NCBI GenBank assembly: GCA_029264355.1
Contig: JARIBW010000006.1
Coordinates: 20,218-84,217, forward strand
From: Collinsella sp.
Lineage (GTDB): Bacteria > Actinomycetota > Coriobacteriia > Coriobacteriales > Coriobacteriaceae
Direction: 5' to 3'
Length of the DNA: 64,000 nucleotides
The notes under the pieces are model-generated. The model had not been told where the DNA came from, ran no database searches, and was given only the letters and a program-made list of their open reading frames with translations. This document shows, piece by piece, positions 38,799-47,990 of the stretch. The translations under genes and the position numbers were made by a program. Within the stretch, counting starts at the first letter, position 1; each line of letters opens with the position of its first letter.

Positions 38799-40112
38799 AT
38801 GGACCAATTCTTCAAGTTGGGGGAGCGCAACTCTGACGTTGCGACCGAGCTTCGCGCCGGCCTGACGACGTTCTTGGCGATGGCCTACATCATCGTCGTC
38901 AACCCGCTCATCCTGTCCGCGGGCGGCGTTCCCATGACCGCTGCCGTCACCGCCACCTGCATCGGCGCCGGCATTATGACGATCGCGATGGGCTTCATCT
39001 CGAATCGTCCCTTGGCCTGCGCTTCGGGCATGGGCATCAACTCCATCGTCGCCTATACGCTCTGCGGTGCGATGGGGCTCGGCTGGCAGACCGCCATGGC
39101 CATCATCTTCGTCGAGGGAATCGCCATTCTCCTGCTTGTTCTCTGCGGCCTTCGAGAGGCCATCATGGATGCCATCCCCGTGTCGCTGCGCCATGGCATC
39201 TCCATCGGTCTCGGTCTTTTCATCGCCATGATCGGCCTTAAGGACGGCGGCATCATCGTCGCCAACGAAGCCACCATGGTCTCCCTTGGCAGCGTCACCG
39301 ACCCCGTGTTCCTCGTCGGTCTCATCTCCATCGTGGCCACGGTCATCCTTTCGTCGATGAACGTCAAGGGCGCCCTTCTTTGGGGCATCGTCATCGCATC
39401 TGTTTTGGGCATTCCGCTGGGTGTCACCGCAGCTCCGTCCAGCATCGTGGCTCCGCTCGACTTTTCCACGTTCGGCGCACCGTTCATGGCCGACGCCGAT
39501 GGCGTCATGGGTGTCGTCAAGGCTCTCACAACCCCCGCGCTTCTGCTCTTCGCCTTCTCTCTCATGATGAGCGACTTCTTTGACACCATGGGGACCGCCA
39601 TGGCCGTTGCAAAGCAGGGCGACTTCCTTACCGATGAGGGCAAGGTCGAGGATATCAAGCCCATACTCATCGTCGACTCCGTCGCCGCGGCGGCCGGCGG
39701 CGTGTTCGGTGCATCTTCGATCACCACGTTCGTCGAATCCGCTTCCGGCGCCGCAGACGGTGGCCGTTCCGGCCTCACCTCCATCACTGCCGGCGTCTTG
39801 TTCCTGCTCGCCGCCTTCTTCTCTCCCTTGATCGGCTGCATCAGCTCCGCGGCGACCTGCGGTGCACTCGTCTACGTCGGCTTCCTCATGATGAGCGAGG
39901 TCACCGAGATCGATTGGTCCGACATTCTCGAGGGATTCCCGACCTTCATGATCATCATCGGCATTCCGTTCACATACTCCATCTCCAACGGCATCGGCCT
40001 CGGCTTTATCGCGTATGTGCTCGTCGCCTCCGTCACCGGCAACATGAAGAAGGTCCACCCGCTCATGTGGGTTGCGACTGCCGCTTTCCTGGCTTATTTC
40101 CTGCTTCTCTAA
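38799..40112 (+). CDS. NCS2-family (AzgA-type) purine permease
   Basis: ATELRAGLTTFLAMAYIIVVNPLILS; DFFDTMGTAMAVAKQGDFL; many TM segments. Confidence 0.92.
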   Translation: MDQFFKLGERNSDVATELRAGLTTFLAMAYIIVVNPLILSAGGVPMTAAVTATCIGAGIMTIAMGFISNRPLACASGMGINSIVAYTLCGAMGLGWQTAMAIIFVEGIAILLLVLCGLREAIMDAIPVSLRHGISIGLGLFIAMIGLKDGGIIVANEATMVSLGSVTDPVFLVGLISIVATVILSSMNVKGALLWGIVIASVLGIPLGVTAAPSSIVAPLDFSTFGAPFMADADGVMGVVKALTTPALLLFAFSLMMSDFFDTMGTAMAVAKQGDFLTDEGKVEDIKPILIVDSVAAAAGGVFGASSITTFVESASGAADGGRSGLTSITAGVLFLLAAFFSPLIGCISSAATCGALVYVGFLMMSEVTEIDWSDILEGFPTFMIIIGIPFTYSISNGIGLGFIAYVLVASVTGNMKKVHPLMWVATAAFLAYFLLL

Positions 40113-40150
40113 CTCCGATCTCAGACATACGAGATGAGATGTCAAATCAA

Positions 40151-40184
40151 GGACCCCCGACGAGATCATGCTCGTCGGGGGTCC
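40151..40184 (+). terminator. strong hairpin terminator after the purine permease
   Basis: GGACCCCCGACGAG ATCATG CTCGTCGGGGGTCC, perfect 14-bp stem, then TTATT. Confidence 0.8.
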
Positions 40185-40282
40185 TTATTGGAACCAAAGG
40201 GTGCGGTTTTGCCGATGCGGCGCTGAGTTTTCGAACCGCATTCGTCGCATTCGTCGATAAAGCTGCAGATAAGGACAGGTCG

Positions 40283-41509
40283 CTACCGGGCGTGGGCCGG
40301 TTTCCCACCCCAGTAGAACTCGGCGAAATGCCTTTCACGCTCACATGGTGCACCGACGAGTCGCATGGTCGCGCGGACGATGTCGGCGGCGGCATCAGGC
40401 CGCCTCAGAGCGCTGGCGTTGACCAGGAGCCCGTGGAGGGCCTCTTTGTTGTCATGCAGATGTCCGAGCTGCATGACCAGCTCGCGTGACGTCGTGGCAT
40501 GCATGCTGGCGCCAAACGAAGTGAGCATGACGGTGTTGGACTTTTCCTGCCCATATGCCTTACCTAAAAGCAACATGGGCAACTCCGCACAAAGGCACTC
40601 GGTCACCGTCAGCCCACCGGATTTCAAAATGGCAAGGTCGCAGGCGTGCATGAGGGCGGCCATATCGTCAACATAGTCCATCACCGTCGCGTTCGGCAGC
40701 TTCATACCGGAAAAGACCGAACGCAGATGGTCGGCATAGGATTCGTCCTTCCCGGGCAGGAAGATGAAGTACATGTCCTCAAATCGTCGAAGATAGGGGA
40801 GAGTCTCCTCGATCGCCGACCGGAAGCGAACGTAGGGCTGGGGGAGGGCGGCGCCCGCCATCACGAGCACCAATGTCTTGTCCGCGGGAAGGCCGAATCG
40901 CGCACGATCGGCATCGCGGTTTCCGCCCTCGCCGAATCCCGAACGAACCGGAATGCCCGTCACCTCGATAGCATGCTCGGGAACCTTTCTGGGACGCAGG
41001 GTCTCGGCCATGAACTCCGTGGCGACACAGAACAGATCGGCCTCCTTATGCGGCCAAAAGCCCTCGATCTCATAATCGGTTGGAACGCACGTGACGGGGT
41101 ATTCGACCTTCGTGCGCATGCGGGCGCCCACCGCGACGTTTGCCGCGGTGATATGGGTGCAGATGATAGCGAGGGGGCGTTTCTCTCGAACATAATCGTC
41201 GAAAGAGTCGAACATCAAAGTCGACCAGGCCGAACCGCCACCCCACAGGAGACGCCCGGTCAGTGTGAAGCGCCACGTGACGTCATACAGCGGCCGAGTC
41301 GCCCCGGTGAACGCGGCAGCGGTCTTATTGCCGTCGAACTTGATCTTGCCGAAATCGAGAATATCGATGACGTCGATTTGCACATCATCCGGAACACCGT
41401 CTTGCCCCGAAAGCCGTTCGATGGCCTGGGCAATCGCTTGCGCCGCGGCACGATGGCCGGAGCCGACGGATGCATGCACGACGGCAATGGTCGGTCTATG
41501 CGTCGCCAT
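40283..41509 (-). CDS. MGDG synthase/UgtP-like glycosyltransferase
   Basis: TIAVVHASVGSGHRAAAQAIAQAIERL; GGLTVTECLCAELPMLLLGKAYGQEKSN. Confidence 0.87.
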   Translation of the reverse strand: MATHRPTIAVVHASVGSGHRAAAQAIAQAIERLSGQDGVPDDVQIDVIDILDFGKIKFDGNKTAAAFTGATRPLYDVTWRFTLTGRLLWGGGSAWSTLMFDSFDDYVREKRPLAIICTHITAANVAVGARMRTKVEYPVTCVPTDYEIEGFWPHKEADLFCVATEFMAETLRPRKVPEHAIEVTGIPVRSGFGEGGNRDADRARFGLPADKTLVLVMAGAALPQPYVRFRSAIEETLPYLRRFEDMYFIFLPGKDESYADHLRSVFSGMKLPNATVMDYVDDMAALMHACDLAILKSGGLTVTECLCAELPMLLLGKAYGQEKSNTVMLTSFGASMHATTSRELVMQLGHLHDNKEALHGLLVNASALRRPDAAADIVRATMRLVGAPCERERHFAEFYWGGKPAHAR

Positions 41510-41675
41510 ATCCTCCGGTGGAGTGGTCAAAGGTGGAGCCGAAATGGACTCGCACTGAGAATCTGCAGTATATTGCATCAGGCACCCCCTAAGACGATAT
41601 AGGTATTGTACGACCCCGTGTGAAACAGATCCCGGCTATCGGGTAAGAGCAGAGAAACGACGTATGGAGGTATGA

Positions 41676-42617
41676 ATGTCAACGACAAACCAACATGATC
41701 TGGTGATCATCGGCGGCGGTCCCGCCGGTTATTCCGCTGCGCTGTACGCCGCTCGCGCCAGCCTCGACACGCTTGTCGTCGAGCAGGGCATGCCCGGTGG
41801 CCAGATCGCCACTTCCGATATGATCGACAACTATCCGGGAATTAGTCTGTGTTCCGGTTCAGAGCTCGGTCAAAAGATGCAGGCCCATGCCGAGTCCGCA
41901 GGCGCTCAATCGGCCTACGGTTCGGTTCAGTCCCTTGTTCGCCATGAAGGCGGATTCACCATCAAGACCGACTTAGATTCCTTCGAGGCCAAAAGCGTCA
42001 TCGTCGCAACGGGAGCAACACCTCGTCCCGGTAATTTCTCGGGCGAGGAGACGTTCAGGGGTCGCGGGGTGTCGTATTGCGCCACCTGCGACGGCATGTT
42101 CTATCGAGGAAAGCGCGTGTTCATCATCGGTGGTGGCAATTCTGCCGTCGAAGAAGCGCTCTATCTGTCGAATCTCGCCGATCGAGTCGAGATCATCGTT
42201 CGGCGCGATGTGTTTCGCGCGCCTCGGGGGATGGTCGATCGTCTGGCCATGAAACCCAATATTACGATTAGGTACCAAACTAGTATCACAGAGGTTTCGG
42301 GTGCGACCTTCATCGGCGCCATCACGTTCAGAGATAACGCAACAGGCGAAATGCACGTTGAGTCGTACGACGAGGGTTCCGTTGGCATCTTCGTCGCCGT
42401 CGGTCAGGATCCGGCAACGCGTCTCGTGGCGGATTTGGTCGAGTTCGGTCCCGATGGCGGCGTGCTCACCGATGAGCATATGGGCACCAAGACGCCGGGC
42501 CTGTATTGCGCCGGCGATGTGCGGTCTAAATCATTGCGTCAAGTTGTCACCGCGGCAGCTGACGGTGCGATAGCGGCAACTGCGGCATATCAATATATTG
42601 AGTCTATTTCCGCTTGA
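41676..42617 (+). CDS. trxB: thioredoxin-disulfide reductase
   Basis: LVIIGGGPAGYSAALYAARA; YCATCDGMFYRGKRVFIIGGGNSAVEEALYLS; GLYCAGDVRSKSLRQVVTAAADGAIAA. Confidence 0.95.
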   Translation: MSTTNQHDLVIIGGGPAGYSAALYAARASLDTLVVEQGMPGGQIATSDMIDNYPGISLCSGSELGQKMQAHAESAGAQSAYGSVQSLVRHEGGFTIKTDLDSFEAKSVIVATGATPRPGNFSGEETFRGRGVSYCATCDGMFYRGKRVFIIGGGNSAVEEALYLSNLADRVEIIVRRDVFRAPRGMVDRLAMKPNITIRYQTSITEVSGATFIGAITFRDNATGEMHVESYDEGSVGIFVAVGQDPATRLVADLVEFGPDGGVLTDEHMGTKTPGLYCAGDVRSKSLRQVVTAAADGAIAATAAYQYIESISA

Positions 42618-42624
42618 TGAGCTA

Positions 42625-42660
42625 GGCGCCCTCTGCTCGAAACCGAGCTTTGAGGGCGCC
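42625..42660 (+). terminator. terminator after trxB
   Basis: GGCGCCCTC...GAGGGCGCC then TTATTCT. Confidence 0.75.
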
Positions 42661-42710
42661 TTATTCTGGTCTGCGTCAGTAAAGAGATGAACCTCATTAT
42701 CCAAGTATCA

Positions 42711-42738
42711 ATTTCTGATAATATATATTATGTAAACT
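42711..42738. other. dif: putative chromosomal dif site (XerC/XerD resolution site, replication terminus)
   Basis: ATTTCTGATAATATATATTATGTAAACT; 24/28 identical to the B. subtilis dif ACTTCCTAGAATATATATTATGTAAACT as recalled; lies exactly at the gene-strand switch. Confidence 0.85.
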
Positions 42739-42757
42739 AGAGATGTGACACACCGAT

Positions 42758-42795
42758 CGGCCCGTGCACACGACTTATCGCATGCGCACGGGCCG
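42758..42795 (-). terminator. hairpin downstream of the degV-family gene
   Basis: CGGCCCGTGC...GCACGGGCCG, 10-bp stem; weak U-tract. Confidence 0.5.
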
Positions 42796-42804
42796 ACACT
42801 TCGT

Positions 42805-43689
42805 TCAATTTAGTCCGCCCCACTCATAGCCGATGATCAGACCGGATTTTTCAGCATAATAGGAACAAAGGCCCCGGCAAGGAAGGATCTCGACCTCGGC
42901 CTGCGGCCATTCGGACGTAATTGCACGGGAGAGCTCTTCAGCACCCTCGATATTGTCGACATGGTCGATATACGCCATACCGCCGCGATATCCGTCAGAT
43001 CTCATGACCTCGAGGATTTTCCCAATCGTCTTCTTATCGCCGCGGGTCGGGGCAATCACCTTGATGGCACCCTGCTCATTGGCCGTTCCGAGCATTCGAA
43101 TGGATAAGTTGCTCGCTAGCGCGCCGACCAACTTGGGCATACGCCCATTTTTAACGAGATTGTCGAAGCTCCTCAAAGAGAACTGGACCTGGCTATTGGA
43201 CTTGAGCCTGTTCGCATATGAAACAACCTCCTCGAACATCGCATCGGGATGCATTGTGAGGTACCGATCGATAAGGCGAACCATGATCTCAAGTTTCGCC
43301 CCCGCGGCTTGGGAGTCGACGATGTGGATGTTTTTCCCCAGAATCTGGCCGTCATGCTCTCGCGCATATTCATCCATAACGAGGTTGCGACCCATCTGAG
43401 CGGAGTTGTAGCTGCCGGAGATATTGGAAGAAAGCGTCACGGCGATGACGTTATCGGCCAGGCGGAATAGCTCCGCCCATTCACCGGCGCTTGGACATGC
43501 GGAGCCCGATGCCGACGTCTCGGAATGGACGCGCTCGTTGAGCTCACTTACGTCCAAGTCGGCATCATCGACATACTCCTCCCCTCCCACTTGGATGGTG
43601 AGCGGCGCAAAGGTATAGATGCAATTAAGGGCGGCGGGCGTATAGTCACGCAGGTTGCAACTGGAGTCAGCGATGATGGCCCAAGTCAT
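42805..43689 (-). CDS. DegV family (fatty-acid-binding) protein
   Basis: WAIIADSSCNLRDY; SGSACPSAGEW; VTLSSNISGSYNSAQMGRNLV; HIVDSQAAGAKLEIMVRLI. Confidence 0.92.
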   Translation of the reverse strand: MTWAIIADSSCNLRDYTPAALNCIYTFAPLTIQVGGEEYVDDADLDVSELNERVHSETSASGSACPSAGEWAELFRLADNVIAVTLSSNISGSYNSAQMGRNLVMDEYAREHDGQILGKNIHIVDSQAAGAKLEIMVRLIDRYLTMHPDAMFEEVVSYANRLKSNSQVQFSLRSFDNLVKNGRMPKLVGALASNLSIRMLGTANEQGAIKVIAPTRGDKKTIGKILEVMRSDGYRGGMAYIDHVDNIEGAEELSRAITSEWPQAEVEILPCRGLCSYYAEKSGLIIGYEWGGLN

Positions 43690-43786
43690 GAGGGTTCCTT
43701 TCGCTCGAGTTATCGAGACCAGAGTATATACCTACTGAAATACCCAAATAAAGACGAAAGCACAGAAACCCAGCCTACATGAAAAT

Positions 43787-43815
43787 GGGGAGGAAGGGCC
43801 TCCCCTTTCCTCCCC
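43787..43815 (-). terminator. terminator after apt
   Basis: Minus strand GGGGAGGAAAGGGGAGGCCCTTCCTCCCC then ATTTTC. Confidence 0.65.
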
Positions 43816-43836
43816 CGAAATAACCGAGCGGGTATG

Positions 43837-44370
43837 TTACCCGACCTTGACCAGGCTGAAGAGCTCCTGATCACCGGAGCTTGCGAGCACATCACGAGGA
43901 TTGAGGAACGTGAGCTCAAGGATGCAAGCGTACCCGACCAGCTCGCCCCCGACTTCCTGGATGAGCTTGCCGGTGGCCGCGGCCGTGCCCCCCGTGGCGA
44001 TCAGGTCGTCGACGATCAGGATGCGGTCACCGGGCTCGATCGCATCGCGGTGAATCTCAAGCGTGTCGGAGCCGTACTCGAGCTCATAGCTGACAGAGTA
44101 GGTCTCGCGGGGCAGTTTGCCGGGTTTGCGCGCGGGAATGAAACCGGCGCCGAGCTCCATGGCAACGGGTACGCCGATCATGAAACCGCGTGCTTCAGGG
44201 CCGACCACCTTGGTGATTCCAGCGTCACGGAAGTGCTCGGCAATTGCGAGAACGGCCTGACGCATGGCGCCGGCATCGGCGAACAACGGCGTGATGTCCT
44301 TGAATACGACACCGGGCTCGGGATAATCGGGAATGTCGGTGATAAAGGACTCGAAGTCAAAGTCGGACAT
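43837..44370 (-). CDS. apt: adenine phosphoribosyltransferase
   Basis: DYPEPGVVFKDITPLFADAGAMR; VGPEARGFMIGVPVAMELG; ILIVDDLIATGGTAAAT. Confidence 0.96.
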   Translation of the reverse strand: MSDFDFESFITDIPDYPEPGVVFKDITPLFADAGAMRQAVLAIAEHFRDAGITKVVGPEARGFMIGVPVAMELGAGFIPARKPGKLPRETYSVSYELEYGSDTLEIHRDAIEPGDRILIVDDLIATGGTAAATGKLIQEVGGELVGYACILELTFLNPRDVLASSGDQELFSLVKVG

Positions 44371-44422
44371 GTCGGCATATCTTTCTACTCGTTTTGGGCC
44401 TTGATCGTCACGACGTCCGACG

Positions 44423-45319
44423 CTATGACGCGTCGACGGGAAGGACGCGAATCGGTTGGGCGGCAAGCTCGCTTGCATCCAGCGCGCTCACAGTCTGCTC
44501 TCGCCCATTGGGGTTTGTTGGCAGATTCGCATGGCTTTGAGCGGCCTGCTGGGCGCGCGTTATCTCGTCGTCGATGGCATCGACGTCGGCATCCTCGACG
44601 ACCGCGTTGAGCGATTCGAACACGCGGTTGCGCAGAAGTGCGGTGCGCACGCCATCGGTGAGGTCGTGCAGGGTCTTAAACGCGCGATCGAGCTTGGCCT
44701 CACGGTCATCGTCGGAGTCATCGGAACCGAGCATGCCTATGAGAACCTGCTCGAAAAGTGCGGACTCGCGATTGGCCGCTATCGCATACTGACGAAGGTT
44801 GCGCGGTTCGATATGAAAGCGCGAGAGTTCGGCGCAATGACGGATGATCTCGAAATCGCGGCCATCGATGAGCTCGCGGTTCTGGGGACTGCGGATGATG
44901 CGAATGAGGTCGTTATCGGAAAGCTGGCGCAAAAATGCGATATCGACCCCGAGGATGTCGGGTACATCCTCGATGGGGTGAAGCTTCTGGCGCGTCTCCT
45001 TGGAAGCCACCTTCATGGGCGCATCCGCCAAAAGTCCGACCTCGAAAGCGAGCGCAGACAGATCTGAGGCGCTGTCGAGCTTTTGCTTGATGGCGGAAAG
45101 CGGCATGTACCGCGTCTTTTGGAGATGCAGGATGACTTCAAGGCGGTCGACGTCGGCCTTTGAGTACTGACGATACCCCTTAGGGGTGCGATGGGGCGTG
45201 ATCAGCCCCTCGTCCTCGAGAAAGCGGATTTTTGAGTTGGAAAGATCGGGGTACGTTCCGCGCAGGAGGTTGACGACCTGCCCGATGCTGAGATAGCTGC
45301 GCTCAGCCAAGCTACTCAC
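44423..45319 (-). CDS. MerR-family regulator (FtsR-like, adjacent to FHA gene)
   Basis: YLSIGQVVNLLRGTYPDLSNSKIRFLEDEGLITPHRTPKGYRQYSKADVDRLEVILHLQ; overlaps the FHA gene. Confidence 0.87.
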   Translation of the reverse strand: MSSLAERSYLSIGQVVNLLRGTYPDLSNSKIRFLEDEGLITPHRTPKGYRQYSKADVDRLEVILHLQKTRYMPLSAIKQKLDSASDLSALAFEVGLLADAPMKVASKETRQKLHPIEDVPDILGVDIAFLRQLSDNDLIRIIRSPQNRELIDGRDFEIIRHCAELSRFHIEPRNLRQYAIAANRESALFEQVLIGMLGSDDSDDDREAKLDRAFKTLHDLTDGVRTALLRNRVFESLNAVVEDADVDAIDDEITRAQQAAQSHANLPTNPNGREQTVSALDASELAAQPIRVLPVDAS

Positions 45320-45722
45320 CGGTTTCGATGCGCTCCACGGTGCTTTCGTGGTACATCAGCGTGAACGTGCCGATCTGCACGGACGAACCGTCGTGCAGGG
45401 GCGCGGAGTTGACGATCGCACCATCCACCCAGGTGCCATTGAGGGAACCGAGATCCTCGATAAGGATGCCGGCGGCGTTGCGCAAGATCTTGGCATGACT
45501 GCGGGAGACGGTCATGTCGTTGAGAAAGATCGTGTTGGAGGGATCGCGACCGATGGTGACCTCGGGCTGATCGAGCTCAAAGACATTGCCTGTCTGGGGA
45601 CCTTTGATAATGGAGAGGACGGGAACGATGAGGGGCGCGCTCTTCATGAGATCAGGCGCGGTAGCATCGCTGCTCGGCATGCGGAAAACGCGCGTCGTCT
45701 CATTCTGCTCGGCATTGGCCAT
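45312..45722 (-). CDS. FHA-domain protein (GarA/OdhI-like position)
   Basis: VTIGRDPSNTIFLNDMTVSRSHAKILRNAAGILIEDLGSLNGTWVDG. Confidence 0.92.
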   Translation of the reverse strand: MANAEQNETTRVFRMPSSDATAPDLMKSAPLIVPVLSIIKGPQTGNVFELDQPEVTIGRDPSNTIFLNDMTVSRSHAKILRNAAGILIEDLGSLNGTWVDGAIVNSAPLHDGSSVQIGTFTLMYHESTVERIETGE

Positions 45723-45809
45723 GGTAACCCCCTAGCGGCAAAACGGGATGAACCCGAAACGTACAATCGACATTCTATTTTAACTCAAATAGTTCGCATA
45801 TCGATGCCG

Positions 45810-46553
45810 TTATGCGTTCTCTACGAGCTCGGTATCATCAGATTCGTCGATTTCGGGGTTGAGAAAGTCCTCGTCCTCGTCCTCTGGGTGCGCGATCGCG
45901 GCACGGATGGCGGAGATGCCCTTGGCAGTGTAGACTCCGCCCGTTGCGAGCGAGCAGAACACGCCCGCGTACACGAAGTAAATGCCGAGCGGGGCCGCCG
46001 TGTCGTTGATGCCGGGCAGCCAGGAGACGGCTGCCGGCGCAAGCCCCAGGCCGTCGAGCATCGGCATGCCGAGAAGCATGAGGGTGAATCCGCTCATGAG
46101 CAGTGCCGTGGCCAGCTTGCCGATGAAAACGACGTCGATGGGTCTGCGATGATAGTGGCGGACCACGAAATTCCCGAGGAACAGATAGGCATCGCGACCT
46201 ACGATGGCAAGGCAGATCCACAGGGGCAGCTCTCCGCGCGCGACCAGGCCGACGACGCCAGTGAAGAGCAGGGCGCGATCGACGATGGGATCGAGCATCT
46301 TTCCCAGCCAGCTCACGGTCTTGGTCATACGCGCGATCTGCCCGTCGAGCCAATCGGTCGAAGCCGCGATCGCATATATCGCGAGAGCGACATAGCGATT
46401 CTGGTCGTTCACGAAGAGATATAGGAAAACGCCCGTGAAAATCAAACGGGTGAAGGTGATGAAGTTTGAGATGGTGAAGATCTTGTTGGAGGGATAATCG
46501 GAGGTACCGATAAGCTCCTTCTTGATCTTCTTCCTGATCTTGCCTGCGGCCAC
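45810..46553 (-). CDS. CDP-alcohol phosphatidyltransferase (second copy)
   Basis: TISNFITFTRLIFTGVFLYLF; ASTDWLDGQIARMTKTVSWLGKMLDPIVDRALL. Confidence 0.9.
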   Translation of the reverse strand: MAAGKIRKKIKKELIGTSDYPSNKIFTISNFITFTRLIFTGVFLYLFVNDQNRYVALAIYAIAASTDWLDGQIARMTKTVSWLGKMLDPIVDRALLFTGVVGLVARGELPLWICLAIVGRDAYLFLGNFVVRHYHRRPIDVVFIGKLATALLMSGFTLMLLGMPMLDGLGLAPAAVSWLPGINDTAAPLGIYFVYAGVFCSLATGGVYTAKGISAIRAAIAHPEDEDEDFLNPEIDESDDTELVENA

Positions 46554-46636
46554 GCCTTACTCCCCTAGAACATGAAACACTGGAGGCATGATACCCGCTT
46601 ACGGAACGTGTAAGCCGACAACCTGAAAATGGAAAA

Positions 46637-46656
46637 GGGCGGCCATATGGCCGCCC
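46637..46656 (-). terminator. terminator downstream of tRNA-Pro
   Basis: Minus strand GGGCGGCC ATAT GGCCGCCC TTTTCC. Confidence 0.85.
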
Positions 46657-46667
46657 TCGATGCTCCG

Positions 46668-46744
46668 TGGTCGGGACGACTGGATTTGAACCAGCGACCC
46701 CTTGCGCCCCATGCAAGTGCGCTACCAAGCTGCGCTACGTCCCG
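46668..46744 (-). tRNA. tRNA-Pro (anticodon GGG), CCA encoded
   Basis: Minus strand CGGGACGTAGCGCAGCTTGGTAGCGCACTTGCATGGGGCGCAAGGGGTCGCTGGTTCAAATCCAGTCGTCCCGACCA; full cloverleaf by eye. Confidence 0.95.
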
Positions 46745-46803
46745 AAGCAAGGAATTACTTTACCCAAAGGATCCAATAGATGCAAGAACTTTTTTACATC
46801 TAT

Positions 46804-47988
46804 TTAGGATTTTAGAGCTTTGGCGCGTTTTAGCAGCTCGTAGGCGAGTTCTTGCTTGTCCATGCAGGGAATGTCCTCGGCGCCCTCCCCTGTCACCCAA
46901 AGGACCGTATCCGTGTCGGAGCCAAACGTGGACTCCGGACGCGACACGTCGTTGGCGACAATGGCATCGCAGCCCTTGCGCGCGAGCTTCTCGGTGGCGC
47001 GTCGGGCCAGGTCGTTCGTCTCGGCGGCAAAGCCGATGACGACGCGCCCCTCCTTCTTGGACGACATGTCGGCGAGGATATCGCGCGTCTTTGTCAACGG
47101 CACCGATGTGAGCTCGCCATCGGCCTTGCTGAGCTTTTCGGAAGCGACGCTGACGGGGGCATAGTCCGCGACCGCCGCGGCGCAGATGAGCATGGTGGCA
47201 TCGTCGAAGGCGCGCTCGACCTCTCGGTGCATTTCCGCCGCCGATTCGACGTTGACGACGCACACGCCTTCGGGCGCCCTCAGCGCCGTGGGAGCGCTCA
47301 CGAGGGTGACGCGGGCGCCCATGTCTCGCGCTGCGCGCGCGAGCGCGTAGCCCATCTTTCCGGAGGATCGGTTGCCGATGTAGCGGACGGGGTCGATGGG
47401 CTCGCGCGTGCCGCCGGCGGTGACGAGCACGTGCTCGCCCGCGAGCGCATCGGAGCGCCCGAGGACGTCGAGCGTCTGGCCCACGATCGCCTCGACTTCG
47501 GCGAGCTTGCCTTGGCCGGTATCGCCGCAGGCGAGATAGCCCGTAGCGGGATAGACGATCTCGCAACCCCTGGCGGCGAGCGTCGCAACGTTTTCGCGAG
47601 TGGCCCGTGCCGTCCACATCCCCACATTCATCGCGGGAGCCACGACGATGGGGGCATCGGTTGCGAGAAGCGTGGTGCTCATAAGGTCGTCGGCAAGGCC
47701 GTGGGCCATCTTGGCGATCATGTTGGCCGTGGCGGGGGCCACGAGCACGACATCCGGCTCCTTTGCGAGCGAGATATGATGAATCGGGTCGGACGGGTTG
47801 TCGAACAGATCGATCGCGACCTCCTCATGCGTGAGCGCTCGAAAGGTCGCCGGCCCCACGAACGCGGTCGCGTGAGCGGTCATGCAGACTTTGACGCGCA
47901 CGCCGGCCTTCTGCAGAAGACGGACGATCTCGCAGGACTTATATGCGGCGATGCAGCCCGTGACGCAAACGAGAACGGTCTTTTGCAT
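46804..47988 (-). CDS. coaBC: bifunctional phosphopantothenoylcysteine decarboxylase/phosphopantothenate-cysteine ligase
   Basis: VLVCVTGCIAAYKSCEIVRLLQKAG; APAMNVGMW; VTAGGTREPIDPVRYIGNRSSGKMGYALA. Confidence 0.95.
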   Translation of the reverse strand: MQKTVLVCVTGCIAAYKSCEIVRLLQKAGVRVKVCMTAHATAFVGPATFRALTHEEVAIDLFDNPSDPIHHISLAKEPDVVLVAPATANMIAKMAHGLADDLMSTTLLATDAPIVVAPAMNVGMWTARATRENVATLAARGCEIVYPATGYLACGDTGQGKLAEVEAIVGQTLDVLGRSDALAGEHVLVTAGGTREPIDPVRYIGNRSSGKMGYALARAARDMGARVTLVSAPTALRAPEGVCVVNVESAAEMHREVERAFDDATMLICAAAVADYAPVSVASEKLSKADGELTSVPLTKTRDILADMSSKKEGRVVIGFAAETNDLARRATEKLARKGCDAIVANDVSRPESTFGSDTDTVLWVTGEGAEDIPCMDKQELAYELLKRAKALKS

Positions 47989-47990
47989 GG

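Noticed and set aside
38764-38799. Purine riboswitch before the NCS2 permease
   Set aside because: The gap after dut is only ~34 nt, too short for the aptamer.
46629-47039. 136-aa + strand ORF spanning the tRNA-Pro gene
   Set aside because: It overlaps a full tRNA cloverleaf, its terminator and coaBC antisense; translation is a frame artefact.
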